A program made the position numbers and the translations under genes. From assembly GCA_022560025.1 (NCBI GenBank), contig JAFISE010000002.1:248001-312000 (forward strand): a stretch of 64,000 nt of DNA. The letters are read 5' to 3'. The stretch is from Stagonosporopsis chrysanthemi (taxonomy: Eukaryota > Ascomycota > Dothideomycetes > Pleosporales > Didymellaceae). Position 1 is the stretch's first letter. Each line of letters begins with the position of its first letter. The notes under the pieces are model-generated. The model ran no database searches, was not told where the DNA came from, and saw only the letters and a program-made list of their open reading frames with translations. Of the stretch, positions 18,522 through 30,573 are shown in pieces.

Positions 18522-21500
18522 CGCGTTTCATGCATCGGTCCTAGGAGGGTTTGCTAACAGTGACGACGTCGTGAGGCCATGATGAAAAGCGCAAGAAGGC
18601 TGCTAAGCCAAGCACGCGATACGATAATGAGGAAGGTGCAGCTAGCGTCCAGCGAGTGAGAAGGCACACCACACCCCACAGCCAACCCGCCTAATCCTCA
18701 ATTCACTTCTAATATTCTAGATTTCACCCCATTGTCTGATGGTTCGTAGCAGAGAACAACGTTCACTATGGAGTTGAGAATTTGTTGCGCGCGGTTAGAA
18801 ATGGAGCTGAAGTTTGGTACTGAAAAACAACATGGACAACATTGGTCGATGACGTTGGTCGACCCCGCGTTCTTAGGAACGAATGATCCGCATGCAAGAA
18901 CATGGGAAACCGATGCCCAGAACCTCACTTTGCCATCTTATGCTGATGCCAAAACCACATTACAATCACTGGAAGCGTCAGGGATGGTTTTTGCTTCTTC
19001 AAGTGGTCTGTCTGTGGTCACTTTATGATAATGATTCGCGACATCGGAAGGCACACTCAGCTGGCTGAGAGGAGACAATACACCAGAGACAATACACCAG
19101 GCTTCGCAACGTTACCACGGATTTTGGTAAGTCTCAAGAGCTGTTGGACACATGGATTCAGGATTGATGGCAACGTATAACGCCAGCAGCATGTCTATCG
19201 AGGTACAGGGCTTCCGAGCATCTTCTTCATTGAATTACTACGGCCAGGTCTAGCCTCCTCCCTTCCAGGACTTCAAATATCGAATATCATGGTCAGGCCA
19301 CCAGGAATTTGCGCCATTATGCTTGCAGGCTCCGCATGGCTCCAGCGTGGCGCCTCGCTCGGCTGACCTGCTCACCCCTGGCCACATTGGAGGTTTCTCA
19401 CCGATGAGAAATCATCGGGATGCATTCAAGGATGGCAGGGACAACCAACCTTCCGGTACGGCAGCTTGACATGCATCCGAGTGTGGGGCCTCTCCTCGGC
19501 TGATATACGTACAGCAGAAAAAGAATGGGGCAGGCGCAATAGCGCGAGCAATGTCGCTGCATGCTTCTGTTGTTATAGGATTCTGGCACATGCATTATAT
19601 TAATCAGCGGTGCCATAGGTTACAATCGCCGCAACAGTTGCTCAGGAAGACAGTCACCGCTGGTGCTCCATTGGCCGGTAAGATTTCCGGTGGCGCCACT
19701 GCTCATACACAGGCCCGTGTGCAGCATCCTTCCTGTCGCGCCACACACACTTCCATTGTAAGCGATGGATCACATTCACTTGAGCGGGTCTGAAACGCGG
19801 CATAAAACCTTCAATTGTGATGGCACATAGGCAGGTGCAGCGTGCTGTGAATAGTCTGGTAGCGCACCCGCGACTCAAGGGTGGCGACTGTCTCTGGTAC
19901 CCTAGAACGATCCTTTGTCTCCACGATACCCAACGTCTCAGCGGGAAGATAGGTAACTTGCCGCCGTAAGCCAACTTACGTGGACTCGCAAGTTCCCAAT
20001 CGGAAGTTTGTTGCCGAACTAACACCACGAGCGCTTCATCATGACTTGGACGCCGACTCTGGGTCGTGCCCGGCGATTCGGCCTTTGACGTTTGCCGTGA
20101 GCACGTCCGTATGGGGACAGAAAGCAACTATGCGATAACGCAACTTTGCTTGTGCAATGCATTGCGATCGAACCCTATCATTCAAGGCTCTAAGTCTAAA
20201 AGAGGTTGCGCAATGTTGTGTATCAGCCTTACATCTCGGGTGCTTGCAGGCTACGCGTCTCGCCTGACTCGGTTTGCACACGTTGATCATCGACGGACGG
20301 GCGGTTGGCCGGATTGTGGGCACAAGCGGGCTGTCTGTCAAGTGCTTGCTTGCGAAGACGTTCGAGAGCAATAGCGCTGGTGGCGCTGCAGATGTGACTG
20401 GGATACGGACTCACTTCCCGGTCGAGACGATTCATTGCACCTATAGGTACGTTACGCCGTCATTATTTAATATATGATGCGAGTGCGACAATGTTCGGAT
20501 TGATCAGCGGGACGGGTTGACGGCGGTCAACCTGTGTCAGGAAAAAGGCCGGGCGTTTGCTCCGCTCCAGCTTTCCAGGTTGTGGGTAACCGCTATGCCC
20601 TGCTCGTGTGCTGATCCCCAGCTCGGGACTCGACACGAGGATCCATGTCCACAATCCAGACACCTTGTAATCTGCATGCAATGCCCACAGCATTAGCACG
20701 CGTGATCTGCTGGCCGGATGCAAAGTATCGCCGCCGCTGTTGCACTTTCGTCGTATTGTACTTCTGATGCCCAATATTGGAGGGGTTTGATGGCATAGTC
20801 AATACGGCAGAGGGTTGATCAGCCCACCGGGTCAAATCTGCCAATCTCGGAGTGTCCGGTGCTAGACCTTCTAGCAGCAGCGGGAGACTGATCAACCAAG
20901 GCCAAATGGGCAGTACATGTCGTCGATCTTTTGTAAAGTATTCGAGCCTTGCAGACGTCGTTTTATAGGTCGTGATGCTTGGAGCAACGTAATGGTGGGT
21001 ACAACATCACAATCATTCGATCAAAGCCTGCCTGGACGTCTCATAGGATGCTCTGCGTACATGCGCACATATCATCAATATGTGAGGAGCTAAGACTGTT
21101 GCATCCTCTGAGCCTGCAATAAGTTCACATGGTGCCGTTCTTACCGTTCTTACCGTTCTGGTGGAAAGACTCCATATATCAGCCTTGCATTACATCTCAT
21201 CATGCTATCTTCTTGACTGGGCTTACCTCTAGTTCGTGTTTCGAACGATTATTGCAGGCATTATAGGGCGGCTCGGTATGTGAGACAACCCACATCCTTC
21301 GCGCCTATAGCTGCCCATCGGGAGTGTACCCGTAGCAAGCCGCGTCTGACGTGGAAGGTCGCTTTTGCTGTCAACCAAAAGGCTAACAAGCGACAACAAC
21401 AGCGGGACCGAGGGCAAGCAAGCAAGTGAGGCTTTCCGCAGTTTCGGAAAATAGCTGAAAAATGCCTGATATCGCAGCGATCGGAGGTTGGTCTAAAACC

Positions 21501-22171
21501 AGCGGCGCAGACAGCTAGGACCTGTTGGGCGACGTGGTGCGTATCAAAGTGGAAGATGTGGGATAGTGACCACAGCGAGCCTGGCCCTCCGCTAGTGCTG
21601 GTAGCTCATGTGGGGGGCACCCACATCCACATTATTTGCAAACATGAGGCTCTTCATGATGAAGGGCCCGTGATGTGGAACACATACGCGGCCCGTAGAT
21701 CACTTTTAGCGTTTGATCTGATTACGTTGGACTGGTCCTGGATGTTCAGAAAGAGGACCGAAAAGACGATCCCTGTAGCCGGAAATGGATACTGAAGATG
21801 CTAAAGTCCCTAAAACTGGAAGACCGCATGCCGCATGTCACTGAGGAGCCTGTTGTCCGGCGTCTGGATTACAGAGTGCAGGCTGCAGCCTGCCCAGTGA
21901 GCCTAAGGAGTAGTGCCCATGATGGGGGAGGAATTCTTCATTGATTGGTGACAGAAACCTCTGCGCATACCGTGATCCAAGCCCGAGCCACGTTGCATCC
22001 TCTCCAATATGAACATCTCATGCGGGTTTGTGTCCCACAATTCCATCCTGTAGGCTGACGTCCCGTGCCCATCAGAGTTTCACAGCATATGCAAGAACCT
22101 CTTCCCCGGTGTTGTGACCACTTGCCACAAGACCCGCATGCGCTGACTTTCGTTGCCAACAGGCGTGTACT
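18522..22171. other. 3.65-kb gene-poor region
   Basis: No open frame here shows a domain, a signal peptide with a plausible mature protein, or splice sites joining into a longer product. Small repeats are a perfect 14-bp duplication at 19073-19100 (AGACAATACACCAG twice) and CCGTTCTTA units at 21135-21159. The ends should contain the transporter promoter and the PNGase A 3' UTR. A lineage-specific gene or a degraded transposon cannot be excluded. Confidence 0.4.
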
Positions 22172-24252
22172 TTATAGTGGGCCCCTGTTCAGCAGCGCTC
22201 TAATGCCCTCCATGACAAATTCGTCGTTGGTGTTGTCGTGCATTTGTTGCAGTGTAACATCAGAACTAGTCGTCCTAATATCTTGCCCGATCAGAGCTTC
22301 TTTATCGATCCTGACTGAACCATTGACTGCAAGGATATCCCGTTGATAAAGGACTTGAACATGCCGCTTTGCTGTGCTGTCATCTTCCGCAATGCCGCTA
22401 AGCGAATAGTGCTGTTCCGTGCTGCCAGAAACATACGATCTTCTTGCCGAGGGCACATTAATGTAGGACGCCGTGCCATTCTGCGCATTGATCATCTTGC
22501 TTCCACGGAGCGTCGCATATGGTACTACTGCCTTCCAATCATTGTGAAAGGCGAGTTCACCGATCTGCTCGACGTCTTTGCCGCGCCTCATTGTAGCATT
22601 AATGGTCAGGCCTCCAGGGGGCGCGTTATAGGATGAGGCAACCCACAAAGGGTATGCAAAGGTCTTGCGATACCCTGAGCTTGGTGATGCATGAAGCCCG
22701 CTTGTGCTCTGACGGAGGTCTTGGTCGTTGCCCTTGTTTGTAAGCGTGCCGTAAAGGGAGTAGGTGAGATTCTGAGTCCAGGTGGCTTTCTCAAGACCTC
22801 TAGAGGTCTGCAGAGTGGACGATATGCGGATGAAGCGAGATACTTGAACGGTGTAGTCGAGAGAGATGGCGGTATTGTTGATGGTTCTTATGGTCTCCGA
22901 GGAGACGTTGATCGATGGACTGGGGCTATGAACCGTAGGTTTCGATCCTGTAATCGCAGTGGTATTAGCGTCAAGCCAGAGGAAGAGCTTCCCTGTAACA
23001 ATCCAACTCGATTCGATTGACGGAGTAAGGACTCCATGACCATTGCCGTCATCTTCAATGCCAGCTACCTGGATTTCGAAGTTATGTTCAACACCATCAG
23101 TAAGTGTTGGCAGAAACGGTGTCACATCGATCTCGTCTTCCAGAAGATCGAACGCGTCTATACCCACTACAGGCCTCCAGAATCCAGGGACGACACCGCC
23201 GGTGAAGATCACAGGGAACGGCCATGCTACACCAGCCAACTGGCCATCAATGATTAACTGTACCTCTCTGAAAGGGGAGTGGCCAGAGAGTTTGTTATCG
23301 GCGCCAAAAACACCTGTGTCGGAAGTGAGCACATTGCTCCACCAGAACTCCTCATCGGCCTGGCCGCAGGCTGAGATCGATAATATCGCTTTCCTGGCGT
23401 TCTGAGGGATCGTCAGAGCACTGACAGCTCTTGACTCGGGTACGGTAAAATGGCTCGGTGCGTTTGCGGGAGATCTACGCGCAGATACCGGTACAATGAC
23501 ATCCGCGGGATCCAGCAGATTTTCGGTCGTGAAGTAGGTTGCGGTTAAGGTTGTGTTCCAAGCTCCTGTATACGTGTCGTCTACAAGGTTGCCTAGATCA
23601 AAGATGATCTTTCCGGGCTGTTTGAACACGGCCAAATAGCTACTCATGTCCTTGACATAGCTCCACACGATACCATTTTGTGTTGGCTCGGCCGTAGAAG
23701 TACGGAAAATCTCGACATCATCAAGGAACATCAGAGCGAGTCGATCAAACTGGCGTCCCTTGGATGTGACAGTGAAATTGAAGACCACGCGGTTGTACTC
23801 GCAATCCGGTGGGAAAAACTCTCCTGTCCGTCAAATGAGCTCATCGGCACCATTGTCAAGTTTCGCATGGATGCTCTACACAGAACAATTTCTCACATAC
23901 CTACGAAAGGTTGGCCATACGAGAAGGCAAAAGTGTGTACCATGAGGGTCTGTTGACATGCCGCAGAAGAAATTGCGATGGGGGGCGCAACCTGCAGGCA
24001 TTCGAGCAGGGAACACTCATTGTTGGCAGGGGTGCTGGAGGCAGGATTTTGGAGGAGTAATTGCGGTGGCGTGATGAGGAGAGCAAATGTAACATGAGGA
24101 ACCGAAATTAGCATTAAACAGATGGTCAGAACTTGTAGTAGTCTGCCGCCGTATGTCGATCGCTGAGGCGAATTTTGCCTTCCTAATACTTTCGCCAGCT
24201 CTTTGTCTCGCTGCCCAAGCAGCTGAATGCAGCTCCGTTCTGAATCGCACAT
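22172..24252 (-). CDS. Peptide-N4-(N-acetyl-beta-glucosaminyl)asparagine amidase A (PNGase A) family protein
   Basis: Two exons, 24252-23901 and 23823-22172. The 77-bp intron runs GTATGT..ACAG and splicing gives 667 aa. The family hydrolyses the Asn-GlcNAc bond of N-glycans. The junction restores PFVGEFFPPDCEYNRVVFNF, and the protein continues with the typical FDRLALMFLDDVEIFRTSTAEPT, GIVWSYVKDMSSYL and TLTATYF. Further markers are DEEFWWSNV, GPFREV-type SPFREVQLIIDGQLAG and VPGFWRPVVGIDAFDLLEDEIDVTPFL. A hydrophobic segment at ~40-60 (LLQVLTICLMLISVPHVTFALL) suggests a type II anchor or an internal signal sequence. Many NxS/T sites fit a secretory-pathway glycoprotein. No gene within 2 kb upstream in the opposite direction shares its promoter. 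Confidence 0.9.
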
Positions 24253-24501
24253 GACGCAGCTGTAGGGCCCTTGGTCCCGCTTGAGTCGTGGTTGGCCGCT
24301 AAAATAGACCGGTAACGCCGTTGTTAGAGGTATCGCGCGGTAATCGAATGTTTTACAATCCGCTAAAACGCCTATAGAAGAACTTTGTGTCGAAACGAGT
24401 CAATCTAGAACACCGAATTAGTATCTTTGTATGACAGTCGGAGAATGTTATCATTGGGTACCTCGTGAAGGGATGGATGCAGTAAACAGGGATGCACTCG
24501 A

Positions 24502-24816
24502 TCAAGCAGTACCTTTGTGGTTGTCCCAAAATCGTTTCGTAGCGTCTTTGACGATTATATTGTCGCCAAAACGTGGTCGGTAGTAGTTGAGCAGGGCAAA
24601 TTCATCTGCCGGGAGGACGTATGATGTGGGCTGAGCGTTGAGCTTTGCCCAAACGTCTGCTAACCGCCGCTCGAGAAATGACGCGAGACGTTGGTCGACA
24701 CCACCGTCACTGTTCTGCGCGATATGGACAGCTTGGCCGAGGGTGAGTTGACCGTAGCCGGCTACATTTTCGAGGTTACCACCCATGGCGTCAAAGGGGA
24801 TGCGGCGGTAAGTCAA
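24502..24816 (-). CDS. Small protein of unknown function (104 aa)
   Basis: An uninterrupted frame of 104 aa: an ordered, non-repetitive sequence with balanced composition (GNLENVAGYGQLTLGQAVHI, LASFLERRLADVWAKL, VLPADEFALLNYYRPRFGD). It has no signal peptide and no transmembrane segment. A GGTACT near the stop could also be a splice donor, giving an alternative short C-terminus of a few residues, so the last ~5 residues are uncertain. It ends 249 bp from the PNGase A start, on the same strand. I do not recognise the family. Codon-like composition and hydrophobic periodicity support a real gene. Confidence 0.55.
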   Translation of the reverse strand: MTYRRIPFDAMGGNLENVAGYGQLTLGQAVHIAQNSDGGVDQRLASFLERRLADVWAKLNAQPTSYVLPADEFALLNYYRPRFGDNIIVKDATKRFWDNHKGTA

Positions 24817-27317
24817 GGTTGATATTGTAGGAGATGTTGTTCAACGGTGCGCAGGATGAAGGAAAGTAGTGGGCCCTGGTGGCAGCAATAGGAGAAGGAA
24901 CGATAGGTAGTGAGGTGCAAGATTGGTAAGTGGTGAGGGGATCGTACAGGAGACGAGTATATATACCAAAGCATATTAATGTTCATTTTAAGAAGGAGAA
25001 CGAACCTATGTGGAGAAGCAAGCAAGTCCCGAGCACGAGCTCATGCAGCTGCGTATGGCGGAAGCTTGGTCGAGGCCTCAAACAGTTGGTTCCGGGAGTG
25101 TGCCGTTTGGGCGCTGTCAGGTTGTGAAGCGAAGGGGTGGGTGCGACACCAAGGTGCAGACGATCCGTCCAATTGATGCTTAAGACAAGGACCCTGGTCC
25201 GCCGGGAGGCAAGTGACGGCCGAGCTTTACAAAGAAGAAGAGAGGTAAGGTAGTGCGGAGTTCAGCTGAGCAGCTAGGTTGCATGCACGACAACGTTCGT
25301 AGTTCGAAAGAGCCGCCCTATCCACCACTACTTTGGGAGCGTTGGAGCTGTGACAAACTACAAACGAGTCGGTCCCATAACAGATCAGGGATCTGAGGCT
25401 GCCCGATTGAGATTTGATGAGCCTGAAGACGAGTAAGTCATCTGTCACCCGCACAGGTCGATGCGCAGTAGGTCTAAGTTTGAGACTGGTGCAGTAGCAG
25501 GGTTGTTGGTTCGCCGAAAACTTTGTTTCCAGCCCGCAAACCTTCAAGGGCCCCGCAGCCAGGCTCCGAGCCGCTTAAAGCAAGTTCTTGATTCAGTTAG
25601 TGAATGGAAGATCACAAGGTTCCCCGACTCGATGATGGCAAGGCCAGCGCAGAGGCAAAGTCAGGGGCGAGAGACGAGCGACGAGGGGTTGTGATGCGTT
25701 GTGATAGTGGAGAGCTGACGACCCGGCAGTGTGCTGGGGTAATCGGCAATGCAGCACGTTGTTGCAGGGGAGGAAAGCGCGCTTGCCACGTTATGCGGAC
25801 CAATCAGCGAAAGCTTTTCATACAGTTTAGACTGCATCGCATGTGTGGAAATGGATCCATGTCAGTTCGAAAGAGGCTAACGTCAGACGTTGAGAAATGC
25901 TAGCAGCCGGCTGCGTCCGCAAGCACTCCAACGCCTCTTCAGAATAATTTCACGCGACGGCGCCGATATATTTTGATGGTTGTTGCTCGGCACGCACCTG
26001 CATACAGCGTGCACACCGTGACTTGTGTGTAGGCCAAAGGATCGATCATGCGACACGACAGCTCTGTGTTGAGCATAACAAGTGATGCTGCGTAATGGAG
26101 TATGCTTTTGCGGACAAGTTCGCATGGACTTGGGCCCGGTTGGCTGGTAGTAGAGCTGTGTACAAATGAGTGTGCCCCGCAATAGTAGATTTCAGTGTGC
26201 GAAGCCGTATAACAATAAGAGTGTTGGTATGGGGGCGCTTAATCACCGGTGGTTAATACAATGCAATGCCCCAATAACGGAGCGTGAGGCAGTAATAGGC
26301 GATGACGAACGGCGTCCAGTGGGGTTTGTTCCATTGGCGATTGTGATTGTTCCAATAAGAGTCAGTGGTGACATGGAAGGGTGTTGTTAGCGCAGCAGCT
26401 TGTGACGACTGATGCTGAGATCGTGCTCCACCGCAGTGAGACTGGTGTCAAGGGCAAGTGGTGATCAGTTCACGATCCCTGTTGCGCCTCCACAAAATTG
26501 ACAGCTAGAGGCGTTCCATGCCGTTGGCCAGGCGCTCGTTCTGTAACAGAAAACGTGCGCAAGGCACATCCCGAGCACTCCGAGCACCTTTCTACGAACC
26601 TTGCGTTGCCCAATCGAAGCGAATACTCAATACGGACTTTGCAATTTGGCGGCCGAGCCGTAAGGATTGATCGGTGTGAACCACGGAGAAGGATGTCCGC
26701 GGCGTCCGGACAAGCGCTGGTGCTCTCTGGAGGCTATTCCGCCTCGGAAATTTTGGTGCCTGGTCCCTGGAATCAATCGTTGCTGCTAATGACGAAGAGG
26801 CCTCTTCAGCCGGGGAACCTCGACTTTCCCGACGTCGTCACCCTCGTGCGGGCCGACGTTGGACCGCCTCACAGCCATCTGCAAGCGCGGAAATGATATA
26901 CGCTGAATGAAGGATGCCATATGGACTCGCCGGTGCTGGCGTGGCCAGGTGCGATTCATTAGATGAATGCTATCGACGGCTCCAATAATTGACTCGTTGT
27001 GACCAAATCCCAACAGCGACAGCAAGGAGCGAGGCGAGAAGAATCGTGTGAGGGAAAGTTCTGCATGTCGCAGGATGCCAATGCCAGACGTTGGCCTTCC
27101 TGTTCCTGAATGCAATGCTCAAAGTGGAGGGCGGTGAGTTCGAGGCGCGTGCGAGATCGGCGTTTTTTTCGCCGAAGGCAGCTGTGATGGACCCTGGCAG
27201 TTTTATCGTCACTGCGACGAAACATCGAGTCCGCGAGTACGCCGCGACAGCAACCTGATACATCTATCACCACGTGAGCACGTCGCCGGCCCACCTTCAC
27301 CGAAATCAAACACCCAA
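24817..27317. other. 2.5-kb gene-poor region
   Basis: Short overlapping frames on both strands, none with a recognisable domain or joinable exons. A plus-strand frame at 26498-26896 (132 aa) is Arg-rich and unsupported. The right end should contain the promoter of the DUF1279 gene. Confidence 0.4.
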
Positions 27318-28135
27318 ATGAAGACGCGAGTCGCGCGCGCCTGGGCAGGGCAGCTCCTGTATGGCAGCTCTCCGGCCACTAGGAGCTCCATCTCGCGCCC
27401 CTCGGCGCCTTTCCTGAGGAGCTTCTTCTCCACGACACAACACCGCGCAAGGGCGCAGCTGCAGCCCAGGACGCTGCAGCAAAGTGCGCTGCTGTACCTT
27501 CGATTCCAGCGCTCTGCCCTCGTCCGCCGCTGCCGCTCCATCCGTTTCAACAGCAACAAGTCGAATGGGTCGCATCATGACCCCACGCCACACCTAGGCA
27601 GCCCGGAGCCAGCGCAGACGCTCTCGCAGAAGCTCAAAGCGCTTTCGAAAGAGTACGGGTGGGCAGCTCTAGGCGTGTATCTTGCCCTGTCTGCCCTGGA
27701 CTTCCCCGTCTGCTTCCTTGCTGTCCGGCTGCTCGGCACAGACAGGATAGGCCACTATGAAGAGGTAATCAAAGATGGCTTCTGGAACATCGTGAGACTA
27801 GTCATTCCAGATGCAGGCACCACGTCAGCCGAGAAGCATGCGCATGAGGAGACGGCCGAGGCCACACTGAGGGAGGGAAGCCTGGACGCTGCTGAGATAG
27901 CTGCCGTTAAAGCACGAAACGGTGGTGATGCATGTGAGTCGAACTCTGGTTGTTCTCTTTAACCGATGGCTGATCAAAAGAAGCAATCTGGACACAGCTG
28001 GGACTGGCTTACCTCGTACACAAGTCTTTGATCTTCTTTCGGGTCCCACTTACTGCTGCTGTCCTACCAAAGGTCGTGAAGACGCTCAGGAAGTGGGGCT
28101 ACAATATCGGGAAGAAGAAGCCGAAGACTGGCTGA
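27318..28135 (+). CDS. Mitochondrial DUF1279 (FAM210/Nat2-like) membrane protein
   Basis: Two exons, 27318-27933 and 27984-28135. The 50-bp intron has a GTGAGT donor and AAG acceptor, and splicing gives 255 aa. The first ~80 residues are rich in Arg, Ser and Ala with almost no acids, a typical mitochondrial presequence. DUF1279 starts near residue 100 (LSQKLKALSKEYGWAALGVY) with a hydrophobic helix at 115-139. It continues across the intron (IWTQLGLAYLVHKSLIFFRV, PLTAAVLPKVVKTLRKWGY) and ends in a basic tail. A Lys/Glu/Ala-rich linker lies between the two halves. The family includes FAM210 proteins of the inner mitochondrial membrane; its biochemical role is not settled. Confidence 0.88.
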
Positions 28136-30573
28136 GTCCGATCCAGCTTGTGGTCGTTGGAGGAGATCCTATCCACTCCGAATTCACCATCGAGCCCAGA
28201 TTGACCCCTTGGCTCTTCATGCATTATGACACTGTAACCCTCACACCATGTAAGATAAGTCTGTAAGAAACCTGCATGTGCTTGCACGAAACAGCGCTGC
28301 AGCTATGTACACAAAAGACAGCAATATCCATGCGCACAGCATGATCATACCCCTCCTTAAAACAGCTATAGGCCTTTTGACTTCCAGATACAGTAGTGCA
28401 CAACCTAGCCAGTCTATGCGGTCAAAATCACTTCGATTTATCAAAGCACCCAAAAGTGGACACCATATAGGTAGTCCAACCCCTCCGACTGATATGACTT
28501 TCTCGGCGACTTGGACATTGTCTTCACATTCATGCAAGCAGGAGCACTCTCCCCATCACTCACCGTTGCCTACCCCCACTGATTTTTGCACACCAGGCCA
28601 CTGCCGCACACTTAATCGCAAAGTCGCACTCGCCTACTCGCGTACGCACCACGCGGCGCGAACCCTAGCCCTCTAGCTCCCATCTTAACCCTCCCCTAGG
28701 CGCACTTGCTGCACATCATCCGCAGGGCAAACCTAATTTTCACCACGGTCGAAACCAGCGTGTGCCGGACTCGAACTTTGACACCCGCTTGCTGGAGTTC
28801 TTTGTCGTTGCCCTATCCTCGCCCGATTCATGTCTCCGCACTGAGTCGCACTGCCGCTTCCGTGGTTTCTTCTCTCCCGTCTAGACGCGTACGATTCCCG
28901 TGCAATCCGCTCCGTACGATTATCGCCCCACGCAATAATGCCTCCGCGAACGCAGCCGAATCGGAAGTGCGCCGAGGTAGCGGGTAACACAATCGAGCAT
29001 GTGGGTACCTTGGAGTGATGTGCCACGTGAAGACGTCGTCTGTCTACATCACTGCTCGGTTTGGGACGTCGCACTTGCCTTTCTGGGGCGAGTGGCTGCT
29101 TCAAGGGACGTCTCGCGTGCAGCTCAAGCAAGATGGTTTGCAGACGTCAATATCCATCCTTGCGACCGTTCTTCCGGACCTCGCTCCGATCACACTGGGA
29201 GTATCGCCTTTTGCGAATACGACACCGAGGCCCGACAGCTTGGATAGGAAGCACCTGGAGATACGCGGTCTCTGCTTTCGCTTCGTACGACGTACAGGGG
29301 TTTGCTACAAACCATTGAGGATATACTAAGGCAGGGTCTAAGGTAAAGTTTTCTCGAATCCTTTACGTTTACTGGCTGCAAGCGTCGCAGGACCACGTAG
29401 CGCCACGAAGTGTCACCTGTCCGTTCACCACGGTGAAGATGCTTCGCCTCGGCTCTTCCAGTATTAGGTCTTTACATCTTGCCCACTCAACCAAGGGTAT
29501 ATTGGCCCCCAGGGTGGGGTTCTTGTTTCCAACCTCTGGCCCCTGATATTTTGTATGCATGCCGGCCCGACAGCATGTGTCAACCCGCTCGTGGCCTGGC
29601 AGATCTTGTCAACATGCATGCCAAAGCCGCCCCCGTGCAAGTACAGGTGACTCTCCAGGCGACCAGCCTCATCCTCGCACCACGCCGTCTTTGCCATGCA
29701 TGACAATCTGCTCAATCAGCGTCCACGACACAAGCAAAATTATTCCGTCGAAAGAATCGAGCAGAGCCATACCACAAATAGAACAACCCCCATATCCAAA
29801 AACCTTGTGTGAAGCTCTCTGACTACGAAGCGCTCGTGCAGAGGACGTTGTGTTGACGGACGAAAAAATCTCCCTAGCGGACTTAACCCCGTCACTGGAG
29901 TGCCCAATCACAAGCCCACGGAGTGCCAGTTCCCGTGTGCACATGTAAGGCGTCTCGGAAACTTTCAGACAGCATATTACGGTCCCGGGGGGGAGGGAGT
30001 CAAGGCTTTTGAGCCCAGCTGGGTGAGCGAGATAATGATCTCGAGATCGAGATCGAGATCGAGATCGTATGGTAGAGTTTGAGCTCTCGTGTTGGGGCAC
30101 AAGGCCGCGTCGACTTGCGGGTTCGATGGACGTCACGTCGCGGGAGAATGATTACCCAATGCTTCGTGTGGTGTGTAAGCGGCACTGGGTTTTTGGGTGT
30201 ATTCGATCGACAGTGTTCTGATTCGTGTTTGCATACAAGATCGAATAGTGACATGCCGTCGAAGCTTAATCTCACTATGGTGTAGGATCATACGTCTTGC
30301 TAAATCTGCGTTAATAATGTCAGTGTCAGTAGGCAGACTTGGATAATCTGACAAATGCTTCATTCGGTGTCGGTCTCATCAATCCGATAGGACGTACACG
30401 CCTGTCCTATCACACAGAAATTGCATGTTCGAGAAGATAACCATATTGACCGCTTCGTTTTAGGTTTGGATTTCATTGGGCCTGGGGTATCAACGCATTG
30501 TTTCTCCGCTTCCTCTTATCTCTATGTCGTACAAGTAAGTGGGCATATGTACTGCCCCTTTCTGCTGCCCTAT
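28136..30573. other. 2.4-kb gene-poor region with a GAGATC microsatellite
   Basis: No supported gene. Frames of 130-155 aa at 28278-28676 (plus) and 29669-30136 (minus) lack motifs, and the latter runs through the microsatellite at 30037-30068. Confidence 0.4.
30037..30068. repeat. (GAGATC)n microsatellite
   Basis: About five tandem GAGATC units; each unit contains a self-complementary GATC. Confidence 0.85.

Noticed and set aside
28740..28800. T-arm-like GACTCGAACTTT motif as a second tRNA
   Set aside because: Flanking bases do not form a T-stem or acceptor stem.
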